A stretch of DNA of 64,000 nucleotides from Oceanirhabdus sp942490885 (lineage in GTDB: Bacteria; Bacillota; Clostridia; Clostridiales; Clostridiaceae), in the NCBI GenBank assembly GCA_942490885.1, contig CALNYT010000002.1, positions 4,836,001 to 4,900,000 of the forward strand. Direction: 5' to 3'. The translations under genes were made by a program, and so were the position numbers. The notes under the pieces were generated by a model. It did not search any database, was not told the DNA's origin, and worked only from the letters and a program-made list of their open reading frames with translations. This document shows positions 26,986-36,325 of this stretch, piece by piece. The stretch's first letter is position 1. Every line of letters starts with the position of its first letter.

Positions 26986-27960
26986 CTATCTTTTCATAAA
27001 TTTATTTAACAAATCAACTCCAGCTTTTGTATTGAACGCAGTTTGTTGACCTTTTGCAATTGGTTTATGTCCATACTTTAAATATTCTTTTGAGTTCATT
27101 AACATTGGTCCTGAAACATAATCATAACTATTAGCCATTCCAGTTCTACTATTAGTAACAAACTCTATCCAGTCGCTGTTTCCATAACTGAATAATTTAC
27201 CATTTAATGCGTCAAATTCACTCTTTGGTATATTAAATTCTACTATAGAACCATTTCCTCTATGTCTCATATCAATCCACTTTTTGGCTTGTTGAATATC
27301 TGTAGTGGTATAAAACCCTCGCCCAAAGTCCATATTTCTTGTAGCATGATTTAAATCTACACCATTTTTTCTGATTGAATTTGCAGCATCAACTTTAGTA
27401 CCATGGTATAGGTTAACAAGTTCATCAGCCTTCCCCTTAGAAGAATGTAACTGTAAATTTATATTAATAAAATTATCACTTCTAACAGTATCATCAAAAC
27501 TAACATTCCTAACTTTTAAATCCCCACCACCTGGCAACTTAATATGTCCGCTTTCATCCGCTATAAAGTTTTTTGCATGGTAAAGAGCATTGTCATATTG
27601 ATTTTTTAAACCTGTAGCAAATTTACTTTGACTAATTTCACCAACAAAATCATTAACTTGTTTTATTGCCTTTTTTCCTGCTCTACTGTTTATAATTTTG
27701 TTTGCTCCACGTTCAAGTCCTTTACCTATTCCTAATCCTGCTACTTCTCCTGCTGCCCTTCTTCCTGCTCCTTCTATTCCTGCATTAAGTACTTCTTTTG
27801 CATCTACATTTCCTTTTGTAGCTTTTTGGTGTACTGAATTTGCTGTTGAGTATATTGCACCCTCTATTGCTGCATCTTTTATTACCTTTTTACCTACTAC
27901 TTTCGTAGATTTCAAAAACTTTTTTGTTTTGCTTACTTTTTTTACAGTATCATACGCTTT
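26986..27960 (-). pseudogene. Orphan Rhs toxin C-terminus B (DUF3990-like ADP-ribosyltransferase tip)
   Basis: Homology to Rhs gene 1 begins at AYDTVKKVSKTKK, in the pre-toxin region, and runs to NINLQLHSSK. The unique tip has LYHGTKVDAANSIRKNGVDL and FGRGFYTTTDIQQAKKWI, the pattern of DUF3990 in the ADP-ribosyltransferase superfamily, which would modify target-cell molecules using NAD. No start with a ribosome site is present (the first possible start is a TTG at 27915), so it is silent. The 5' break falls at CTTT, bases shared by both sides of the junction. Confidence 0.85.
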
Positions 27961-28455
27961 TACGCTTCGCTTAATTGAGAGTTGAGAATTGAGAATTGTG
28001 AATGCAGGTTATTTCTGTACCAGAAATCTAATCCTATTAAACCTTTCATTACCTCAATTTATTTTATATTCTCTTTAAAAACTCTAAAGTCCTTGCCTCC
28101 CGGCAAATTTTTTTCTACATTTGGGTTTATTTCAATCTTTTCTTAGTTAATATCAGATATATTGTACTCCTAAAGAGCTTCGCTCTAAGACCTAACCCTC
28201 GCTTAAAACTTCTTAATAAACATCTGCTTCTATTTAAACAGAAAATATCGATACCTCTGGTGTATCGATATTTCTATTATAACTATATTTTCTTTGATCT
28301 ACGAATAAAGTGGATAAGGTGGTGGCGTTTTATTAAGTATTTTTTGATCTCATCATCTTCAAATGACTTTCTAATTTTCTATGCCACTCTTCCTTTTTGC
28401 CCTATATTAACTAATTATTTATTACAAAACAATTTTTGTTGAAAAATCGTTCCCC
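27957..28455. repeat. Cassette spacer element, copy 2
   Basis: Begins with CTTTTACGCTTCGCTTAATT, then GAGAATTG-type repeats, CCAGAAATCTAATCC, ACTCTAAAGTCCTTGCCTCC, and the CAGAAAATATCGATAC/GTATCGATATTTCT hairpin (28239-28275). It ends near TTTATTACAAAACAATTT, also present at the end of copy 0. It follows the immunity gene of Rhs gene 1. No gene seen in it. Confidence 0.78.
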
Positions 28456-28491
28456 CCCAAAGTTTTAGTTAAATAAATACGACTGAACTTC

Positions 28492-29013
28492 CTATAATTC
28501 ATTAAATTCTTCCTTATGAACTTTTGGATTATCAAGAATCAACCACATGTTTACTTCATCATATCCTATTACCCTAGCATCCACTAAATGATTAGGATAT
28601 AAATTTTCGAGCATTGTACCCTCTCTACATTCATTGTAATTAGCAATTCCTAATGTTACCTCATCAACTGATATAATTACTCCTTGAGGATAAAAAACCT
28701 CAATATATCCATCAACGTTATCATTAATTTTATATCTGTTTTTAATTCCCTTCCACAATTCAGAGTAGGCTTCATTATTTCTATTCCATATTACTTCAAA
28801 CTCTTCTTTGCTAATTATTGTTATACTATCTACTTTATCAACTGAAAATTCACCTTCTGTGAGCCAAAAATCATACTTATAATTTTTTCTATTAGATGAT
28901 ATAAATTCATTATTTATTTTTGAAATTTGTCTTAAGACGCAATCTTGGTCTACTTCTAAATAAGTCTCTTCTTTATATCCTTCAGAGCAATGTATATATT
29001 TACAATATTGCAC
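28492..29013 (-). CDS. Putative immunity protein of Rhs gene 1
   Basis: 173 residues from a GTG with AGAGGTG about eight bases upstream, 16 bases after the toxin stop. Acidic and beta-rich; includes YLEVDQDCVLRQISKINNEF and IISVDEVTLGIANYN. I cannot place it in a named family. Position and charge fit an immunity protein against the HYD1-type ADP-ribosyltransferase tip just upstream. It is unrelated to the immunity protein of Rhs gene 2, although both toxin tips belong to the same family. Confidence 0.65.
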   Translation of the reverse strand: MQYCKYIHCSEGYKEETYLEVDQDCVLRQISKINNEFISSNRKNYKYDFWLTEGEFSVDKVDSITIISKEEFEVIWNRNNEAYSELWKGIKNRYKINDNVDGYIEVFYPQGVIISVDEVTLGIANYNECREGTMLENLYPNHLVDARVIGYDEVNMWLILDNPKVHKEEFNEL

Positions 29014-29029
29014 TTATTTATCACCTCTA

Positions 29030-32000
29030 TCATTTAAATGTTTTACCATGTCCTATTAATTTATCTGATATATCTAGTGGTTTGTCATTTAAAATAACAT
29101 ATACCCCATCTCTCCCTTTCTTAACTGGCAAAGTCGATACATCAATTTCAATATAATGCGATACTTTATTTATTTGTCTTGCATTATTATACAGAGTCAT
29201 TGATAATTCTTCAGGACTCATTAAATTTGGTTGTACATCTGTTAAATATTGTCCATCTCCATATCTTGCATCTCTAGGTCTCTTAGCTTTTGTTGATGGA
29301 TATATTTCATGTGAATCAAGGATTCCATTATAACCCTTTTTATCTGTATAGTGAAAAAGAGTACTTGGTGTTCTTTTAACAGATTCATATCCCCTTTTAG
29401 AAGCATGCAACTGTAAATTTATATTAATAAAATTATCACTTCTAACAGTATCATCAACACTAACATTCCTAACTTTTAAATCCCCACCACCTGGCAACTT
29501 AATATGTCCGCTTTCATCCGCTATAAAGTTTTTTGCATGGTAAAGAGCATTGTCATATTGATTTTTTAAACCTGTAGCAAATTTACTTTGACTAATTTCA
29601 CCAACAAAATCATTAACTTGTTTTATTGCCTTTTTTCCTGCTCTACTGTTTATAATTTTGTTTGCTCCACGTTCAAGTCCTTTACCTATTCCTAATCCTG
29701 CTACTTCTCCTGCTGCCCTTCTTCCTGCTCCTTCTATTCCTGCATTAAGTACTTCTTTTGCATCTACATTTCCTTTTGTAGCTTTTTGGTGTACTGAATT
29801 TGCTGTTGAGTATATTGCACCCTCTATTGCTGCATCTTTTATTACCTTTTTACCTACTACTTTCGTAGATTTCAAAAACTTTTTTGTTTTGCTTACTTTT
29901 TTTACAGTATCATACGCTTTGTCTGCTGCTTTTACCGCACGTCCTCCACCTGTTGCAACTGGCACGATTGCACATATTGCATCTGCTCCTAATGCTGCCC
30001 AGTTTTTCCAGTCAGTCGGATCCTTTACTATATCTACAACATCCCATACTATAAATCCTATATCTGCTATTATATCTATAAAATGTCCTGTTGGATCATA
30101 GTATGTTATTGGATTATTGTGGCAATACGTATACAAATTCAAACTAAGTGGATCGTTAATATCCCCTGTATAAGTATCTTCACTTAGGAATCGTGCTATA
30201 TTTGGGTCGTACATTCTTGCCATGCAGTAGTATGTGCCTGTTTCTTCGTCGTATTGGTATCCTGCGTATCTGTATGGGTTGTCAACGTTGCCTGTAGATT
30301 CTAGGATGTTTCCGAAGGCGTCGTAGTAGTATGATGATAGTATTTCACCTTCTGCATTTATTAGGGCTGTTACGTCTGCGTGTCCGTTGTACATGTAGTA
30401 GGCTGTTTGGCCTTCTATTTCTCTTGATATTAGGTTTATTCCGTAAACGTTTCTACCTATGGTATTTCCTTGTTGGTCTAGTTCTAGTACTACTTTGTCG
30501 TATTCGTAAAGGTATCTTCTTAGTTTTCCATCTACTTCTTTGGATACTCTTATACCTTCTCCATTGTAGGTATTTTTTACTATTGTTCCTTGTGATGTTT
30601 GTGTTTTTATTAGTCTGTTTAGTACATCAAAGGTATTTTTGTTTTCTTTTGTTTCTTTTTCTATTCCATTTTCAAAGATCTTTATTGTTTCTTTTAGTTG
30701 GTTACCGTTGTTATCAAAGGTGTAGTTTCTTTCTTCTACATTTTTACTGTTTGCAGTTTTGATTGTGTTTAATAATCTGTTCTGCTTGTTGTAATTGTAG
30801 GTTGTTTGTGTTGTTTCACCTTGATATGTTATGGTTTCTGTTTTTCGGTTTCCTGCTTTATCGTATGTGTATTCTGTTGTTCTGTTTTCTGCTAATGTTG
30901 TATTTTCTTTTACTGTTTTTAGTCTGTTAAGCTTGTCGTAAGTATATTGAGTTGTTCCTTTGTTGTCTGTTTTCTTTATTTGATTTTTTGCTTTATTGTA
31001 CTCATATGAGTAGCTGTCTATTATACTTCCGTCTGCTTTTTTATTTATTAGGGTTTTAAGAAGATTATTCTTGTAATAAGTGTATTCTTCTTTTGATCCA
31101 TCTGGGTATTTTATTGTGCTTCTTGCTCCGTTGTCATAGTAGGTATATTCTGTTGTTTTGTTATCTACTGTTACTTTTGCAAGTCTTCCTGCTTTGTCAT
31201 ATACCTTTAATGTTTTGTTTCCTTTTGGATCTGTTGATAGTTCTCCCCAATGCCCTTTTTCAACGTTTTCTATTATATCATATTGGAAGGTTGTTGTTCC
31301 TATATGAGGCACTGTTTTTGAGGTTACTCTGTTTAATTCATCATATACCCTTATTGTTGTACCTGTTTCATCTGTCATTGTAAGCTGATTACCATTATTG
31401 TCATATGTGTAGCTTATTTTTTTATCTTCTATTTCTGTTGATTTTAGGTTTCCATAAGCATCATATGTGTAAGTAGTAAGCTTACCACTTCTGTCTGTCT
31501 TTGTTTTTATTTTTCCATTTTCATAATAGGTATATTCTTCTGTTAATCCTTCTTGGTCTATTTTTTTCTTTGCTTTATTTCCTACATTGTACTCATATGT
31601 TGTTGTGTTACCTTCTCCATCTGTTTGTGTTAGAAGGTTTCCATTTAAATCATATGTGTAACTTGTAGTTTCACCTAAAGGATTTGTTACTTTTTGTAAT
31701 TTGTTGAATTCGTCATACTGGAAGGTAGTTATATTTCCTTCTCCATCTGTTTTTGTTTTTATGTTACCTACTTCATCATATGTCTGAGTGCTTACATTTC
31801 CTTCTGGATCTGTTGTGCTCAGTAATCTGTTTAATTTATCGTAGGTATAGCTTGTTTCATTTCCTAGTGCATCATAAGATTTTATTTGTGCGTTATTATG
31901 ATTGTACTCTAGTTTTTCAATTGTTTTGCCATTTGCATCTTTCTTTTCTATAAGCCTGTTTAATTGGTCATACACATTTGAATATTTATTTCCTCTCCAA

Positions 32001-35000
32001 TCTGTCTGGTGAGTTAAATTGCCATTAAGGTCATATTCATTTTTTGTTGTATGCTCTATTTTTTCACCTTTTGTATTTGTAACTGTTGCCTTTTTAGCTA
32101 TTAATTTATTGATTTCATCATAAACATTTTCAGTTACATTTCCATTTCCATCAGTTTGGAATCTCTTGTTTCCATTTTTATCATAGGCTGCTTTTACAGT
32201 TAACCCTTCACTTTCATTTTCTCTCTTAACTGAGGTACTTAAAATGTTTCCAAGGGAATCATAAGAATATAATTGAGCTATACCCATGCTGTCTATCTGG
32301 TATTTAAGGTTTCCTACTTCGTCATATTGGTACTGTATAATTTTCTCTGGGATTGTTTCATCTCCGTGGAATTTTACTTTTCTTACTTTGTTAATTTTAT
32401 TGTACCAATACTCTGTTATGTTACCATTTCCATCTGTGCTAGTGAGTACATTTCCTATTAAGTCATAGGTATTTGATTGCAATACTTTTTCTTCTTTAGT
32501 AGATGCTTTTAATGCTGTTACCTTTGTTGTATTACCTGCACTATCTAAATAGTATTGTTTTACTGTTCCCTTTGCATCTATTTCCTTTATTTTTCTTCCT
32601 AAGGCATCGTATTCATATTTTATTGAATAGCTAAGTCCTTTGTCTCTGGATGCTGGGTCTAGTACACTTATTAGTTTGTCTGCACTATTGTATTTATATT
32701 CTGTTCTGTATCCTCTGTTTATTTTAGAAACTGCAGTATCTCCACTTCCTGCTTCATATCCTAATGAATCAAGTTCTTTAATAAGATTACCTTTTTCATC
32801 ATATTTGCAAGCCTTACTTACTACTGTTTCCCACTTATTTGTCACAGGATTAAGATATACTTCGTTAACTACTATAATTCTATCCATAGAATCATATACG
32901 TACTCACTTCTATTCATCTCATCCAATGATTTATCTGGGTGATAATTTTTAGGGGTTACTTTTGCTATTAGTCTTCCTTTTGTGTCATAGTATTTTATAG
33001 TAACTCCATTATTTGGTGCTTTTACTTTTTCTACTAACCCTCTTTTGTTGTATGTGTATCTTGTTATATTTCCATTTGCATCTTTGTTTGTTAATATATT
33101 TCCTTCCCAGTTGTAAGTGTTTTCTGTACTTATTGTAACCTTTTCACCATATTCATTTAAGCCTGGATGACTTATGCTTGTTTGGTTGTCTAGATTATCA
33201 TAAGTATAAGTAGTTGTTATACCATCTGGTGTTGTTACAGTTTTCATGTTCCCATTTTTATCATAAGTGAATTTAGTTATTAATTCTACTTTCTCACTAT
33301 CATTTATTGGGTTTCCATGTATGTCTCTGCCTTCTACGTACTGAATTTTTTCTCTAGGTTTACCTAGTGGATTGTTTCTATACTCTATAATGTTCTTTTC
33401 TGTTTCTGAAGTATATACTACTTCTTTTATTATGTTTCCATCCTCATCATAAGTATATTCTTTTCTTCTTCCTTCATCATCATATACAGCTTTTACTTTC
33501 CCATTATTATAGTGATCATAGTGTACTGTGATGAAGCTTTCTGGCACTTCATTTTTATTTACTTTATTTTTACCTGTTTTTTCTTCTTTTATATTACCTG
33601 ATTTGTCATATACATACCATGTATATGTATATTTTTGTGTTCCTCCTTCTTCTTCAAAAGGAATCCATTTTTCAGATACTCTATTTAATCCATCATACTT
33701 CAAATAAGTAATCTTTTTCTTTTGATCTTTTTGTAATTTAACCGTTCCATTTTCATTGTACTCTGTTTCAATAGTAGTATTATCTGCATTTGTTTGTGAT
33801 ATTAATCTTTGTGCATAATCAAATATATAAGTTGTTGTAGAATATTTTTGATCATCACTATATACTTTATGAGTTTTTTGTGTTCTTCCATTTGAAAGAA
33901 TATCGTAAGTATACTCTTCAAGAAGAATGCTATCTGAACTATCACTTTCTTTAAAATATACCTTAGAAGGTCTGTTCATTACATCATACTCATATACATA
34001 TACTGCTCCATTTGGCTTTGTTTCACTTTTCTTATTTCCGTATATATCATAAGTGAATGTGGTTGTGTTATTCTCTGGGTCTGTTATTGATTTTACATTA
34101 CCATTATTGTAATATGTATATCTATATCCTTGGTCTCCTGTGTATGAATTTCCTTTTTCTAATGAGGAGTCATACTGATTTGGTTTTATCTCTTTAATTT
34201 TTCTTCCCATGGTGTCATATACATTTCTGGTAATATGGTTACTTTCAAAAATCCCCTTTGTAATTTGTCCATTGAGGTTATATTCATAATCAGATATATT
34301 ACCAGCTGAAGATACTTCTCTTGTAAGCATTCCTATTTCATTGTATTCTCTTGTTGTAGTGTTTCCTTCTTCATCTGTTATTGTTGCAATGTTTCCGTAC
34401 TTATCATAAGTATAGGTTGTAGTATTTCCTTCTGGGTCAGTTTCACTTTTTAAAAGCCCTTTAACGTTACATCCAGACTCACCATTACTATAGTATGAGT
34501 AAGTTGTTATTGCAAAATCATTTTCATCACTGTCTTTTGTATATTCATTTGATGGGTTCAAGGCTTGTACCGTTTTTAACAAGTCTACTTTTTCTGAATC
34601 ATAAATATAGTGTGTGCTACGCCCAGTTTCATCTGTCTCCATGATTAAATTGTTTTTATCATCATATTTTTGAACTTTAACTGTAGAATCAGGATTTGTT
34701 ATTTTTGTTATATTACCTTTGTTATCTCTCTCATATTTAGTAATACTTCCATTTCTATCAGTTACCTTTTCCTGCTCACCATATTTATTTATTCCATCTT
34801 TATCCTTTGTATATTCAACTTTTGTTTGTCTACCTTCGGCATCCTCTGAAAAAGTAATAAATTTTGAGCTGTCATACCACTTTGTAGTTTTTCTTCCATT
34901 CTTATCTGTTATTATTGTTTTTCCATTTGCATTATCGTAAGTGTACGTTTCAACATTTCCTAATGCATTTTCTGTACTCTTTACTTTATGCTGGTTTTCT

Positions 35001-35425
35001 CCTTGAGCATGATCATATTCTATTGATTTAATAGTGTTTGATTCATTATCCTTTATCTCATTTAAATATCCTTCACTATCATAAGAGTATCTTGTTACAC
35101 TTCCCATTGGGTCAATAACTCTTAAAAGTTTATTTTGTTCATATTCATACTGCACTTTTCTACCTATTGGGTCAATTATACTTTCTATTAATCCTCTGTC
35201 ATTGTAAGTTATATTAACTCCTCTTTCTGCAGCATCAATAATCTTCTGTATCTTTCCTGTATCATTTTGTACTTCTATGGTAACCTTATCTCCTATATTA
35301 TCCTTCATCCATACAAGCCAACCATTTTCATTAAAGCCGTATGTATATTGGTTTTTAGTTTTAAGTACATGGGTTCCATCTGATTGTTTTACAAGTTCAT
35401 TTCTGGAATCATTTGCTTCATATGT
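29030..35425 (-). CDS. Rhs/YD-repeat toxin gene 1, 5' end removed by insertion element
   Basis: The frame enters from the insertion element at 35425 and continues for about 2130 codons without a stop: YD repeats from the start (YEANDSRNELV), Rhs-associated core (YAGYQYDEETGTYYCMARMYD, YYDPTGHF), pre-toxin helices (VATGGGRAVKAADKAYD, NINLQLHASK), then a 125-residue tip. The tip has TLFHYTDKKGYNGILDS, DARYGDGQYLTD and KGRDGVYVI, matching the HYD1-signature ADP-ribosyltransferase toxins. The signal peptide and N-terminal domains seen in gene 2 are missing. A bidirectional terminator lies at the element's edge, so it is probably silent. It shares 2858 bases with gene 2. Confidence 0.9.
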   Translation of the reverse strand, partial: TYEANDSRNELVKQSDGTHVLKTKNQYTYGFNENGWLVWMKDNIGDKVTIEVQNDTGKIQKIIDAAERGVNITYNDRGLIESIIDPIGRKVQYEYEQNKLLRVIDPMGSVTRYSYDSEGYLNEIKDNESNTIKSIEYDHAQGENQHKVKSTENALGNVETYTYDNANGKTIITDKNGRKTTKWYDSSKFITFSEDAEGRQTKVEYTKDKDGINKYGEQEKVTDRNGSITKYERDNKGNITKITNPDSTVKVQKYDDKNNLIMETDETGRSTHYIYDSEKVDLLKTVQALNPSNEYTKDSDENDFAITTYSYYSNGESGCNVKGLLKSETDPEGNTTTYTYDKYGNIATITDEEGNTTTREYNEIGMLTREVSSAGNISDYEYNLNGQITKGIFESNHITRNVYDTMGRKIKEIKPNQYDSSLEKGNSYTGDQGYRYTYYNNGNVKSITDPENNTTTFTYDIYGNKKSETKPNGAVYVYEYDVMNRPSKVYFKESDSSDSILLEEYTYDILSNGRTQKTHKVYSDDQKYSTTTYIFDYAQRLISQTNADNTTIETEYNENGTVKLQKDQKKKITYLKYDGLNRVSEKWIPFEEEGGTQKYTYTWYVYDKSGNIKEEKTGKNKVNKNEVPESFITVHYDHYNNGKVKAVYDDEGRRKEYTYDEDGNIIKEVVYTSETEKNIIEYRNNPLGKPREKIQYVEGRDIHGNPINDSEKVELITKFTYDKNGNMKTVTTPDGITTTYTYDNLDNQTSISHPGLNEYGEKVTISTENTYNWEGNILTNKDANGNITRYTYNKRGLVEKVKAPNNGVTIKYYDTKGRLIAKVTPKNYHPDKSLDEMNRSEYVYDSMDRIIVVNEVYLNPVTNKWETVVSKACKYDEKGNLIKELDSLGYEAGSGDTAVSKINRGYRTEYKYNSADKLISVLDPASRDKGLSYSIKYEYDALGRKIKEIDAKGTVKQYYLDSAGNTTKVTALKASTKEEKVLQSNTYDLIGNVLTSTDGNGNITEYWYNKINKVRKVKFHGDETIPEKIIQYQYDEVGNLKYQIDSMGIAQLYSYDSLGNILSTSVKRENESEGLTVKAAYDKNGNKRFQTDGNGNVTENVYDEINKLIAKKATVTNTKGEKIEHTTKNEYDLNGNLTHQTDWRGNKYSNVYDQLNRLIEKKDANGKTIEKLEYNHNNAQIKSYDALGNETSYTYDKLNRLLSTTDPEGNVSTQTYDEVGNIKTKTDGEGNITTFQYDEFNKLQKVTNPLGETTSYTYDLNGNLLTQTDGEGNTTTYEYNVGNKAKKKIDQEGLTEEYTYYENGKIKTKTDRSGKLTTYTYDAYGNLKSTEIEDKKISYTYDNNGNQLTMTDETGTTIRVYDELNRVTSKTVPHIGTTTFQYDIIENVEKGHWGELSTDPKGNKTLKVYDKAGRLAKVTVDNKTTEYTYYDNGARSTIKYPDGSKEEYTYYKNNLLKTLINKKADGSIIDSYSYEYNKAKNQIKKTDNKGTTQYTYDKLNRLKTVKENTTLAENRTTEYTYDKAGNRKTETITYQGETTQTTYNYNKQNRLLNTIKTANSKNVEERNYTFDNNGNQLKETIKIFENGIEKETKENKNTFDVLNRLIKTQTSQGTIVKNTYNGEGIRVSKEVDGKLRRYLYEYDKVVLELDQQGNTIGRNVYGINLISREIEGQTAYYMYNGHADVTALINAEGEILSSYYYDAFGNILESTGNVDNPYRYAGYQYDEETGTYYCMARMYDPNIARFLSEDTYTGDINDPLSLNLYTYCHNNPITYYDPTGHFIDIIADIGFIVWDVVDIVKDPTDWKNWAALGADAICAIVPVATGGGRAVKAADKAYDTVKKVSKTKKFLKSTKVVGKKVIKDAAIEGAIYSTANSVHQKATKGNVDAKEVLNAGIEGAGRRAAGEVAGLGIGKGLERGANKIINSRAGKKAIKQVNDFVGEISQSKFATGLKNQYDNALYHAKNFIADESGHIKLPGGGDLKVRNVSVDDTVRSDNFININLQLHASKRGYESVKRTPSTLFHYTDKKGYNGILDSHEIYPSTKAKRPRDARYGDGQYLTDVQPNLMSPEELSMTLYNNARQINKVSHYIEIDVSTLPVKKGRDGVYVILNDKPLDISDKLIGHGKTFK
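32568..35425. repeat. 2858-bp segment shared without indels with 45292-48149
   Basis: Bases and translation appear the same as in Rhs gene 2 at a constant offset of 12724, with no insertion or deletion. Identity stops at ACTGTTCCC versus ACTGCTCCC on the left and at the insertion element on the right. Left of this the two genes differ at many positions. Confidence 0.9.
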
Positions 35426-35490
35426 TGTTAAATAGCAATTTATATAGACAAAAAAATTACTCAATTAATCAAAATAAAATAACCAAATCA

Positions 35491-35524
35491 AAAAGAGCCA
35501 GATACGATAATCTGACTTTTTTTG
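35491..35524. terminator. Bidirectional terminator at the left end of transposon copy 1
   Basis: AGCCAGAT and ATCTGACT form a stem with one mismatch; T-runs follow on both strands. It isolates the transposon genes from Rhs gene 1 and vice versa. Confidence 0.65.
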
Positions 35525-35621
35525 ATTCAAATTGTTTTAATTACTACCAAATGGTAATAATTAACTATAGAGCTATAGTCACGAGCTACGCTCACTACAA
35601 TTCGAAAGGAAATATTTTGTT

Positions 35622-36194
35622 TTGATTGATATTAGTAAATATTGCCATAATCCAAGAAAATATTCAAAACTAGGTAAAAATAATTCCTTTAAAAGACTTT
35701 ATCACTGTGAGTGTTGTGGTTATAGGGGTTCTTTGCATCGTCATGGCTTTTACTATAGAAATATTATATTATTTAATTTTTATTCCAGAATCCCAATATT
35801 AAGATACAAATGTCCTAATAAAAATTGCAATAAAACCTACTCTCTTCTACCTGACTTTGTTATTCCCTATCATCAATATAGCTTTGGAGCTATACTTTTT
35901 TGTCTATACCTTTCATATGTTAAGAAAAAATCTTCTAGTTCAATTCAAAAATTCCTTAAAGACGTAGTCTCACGACAATTAATTCACCAGTATAAAATAA
36001 GATTCCAATCCCAATTAGGTAAACTACGTATGTTCTTTTCCTCGCTAGATGGTAGTTCTTTTAATATTTCAGAGAATCCTAACACAGAAGTGCTAGTAAG
36101 TTTGATAATGCACTATACGTTTTACCCTAAACACTTCAACTCGGATTTTTTAGATAAAATAAGGATCTATTTTATGAAAAGACCTCCGGTCTAA
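35622..36194 (+). CDS. DUF6431 transposon protein, copy 1
   Basis: 190 residues from a TTG with GAAAGGAAAT about ten bases upstream. It has a zinc-finger-like CECCGYRGSLHRHGFYYRN and a second Cys pair in YKCPNKNCNKTYSLLPDFV, then YHQYSFGAIL; this is the DUF6431 pattern (recalled). The family travels with integrase-type transposons and may bind transposon or target DNA. First gene of the element, 131 bases before the transposase. Confidence 0.8.
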   Translation: MIDISKYCHNPRKYSKLGKNNSFKRLYHCECCGYRGSLHRHGFYYRNIILFNFYSRIPILRYKCPNKNCNKTYSLLPDFVIPYHQYSFGAILFCLYLSYVKKKSSSSIQKFLKDVVSRQLIHQYKIRFQSQLGKLRMFFSSLDGSSFNISENPNTEVLVSLIMHYTFYPKHFNSDFLDKIRIYFMKRPPV

Positions 36195-36325
36195 TCATAT
36201 TGTTTAATTTTATCTCGTAAAATTTTTTTATCATAATATTCCAATTCCAATCCCACACAACTCTTTCATTGATACCAGTATTTAGAAATAGTATTATATA
36301 ACAAATCAATGTTGGAGGTAGTTTT

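Noticed and set aside
35413..35625. 70-residue plus-strand frame at the transposon edge (and its mirror at 52969-53169)
   Set aside because: It spans the terminal repeat and a terminator hairpin, has no ribosome site and no recognisable family.
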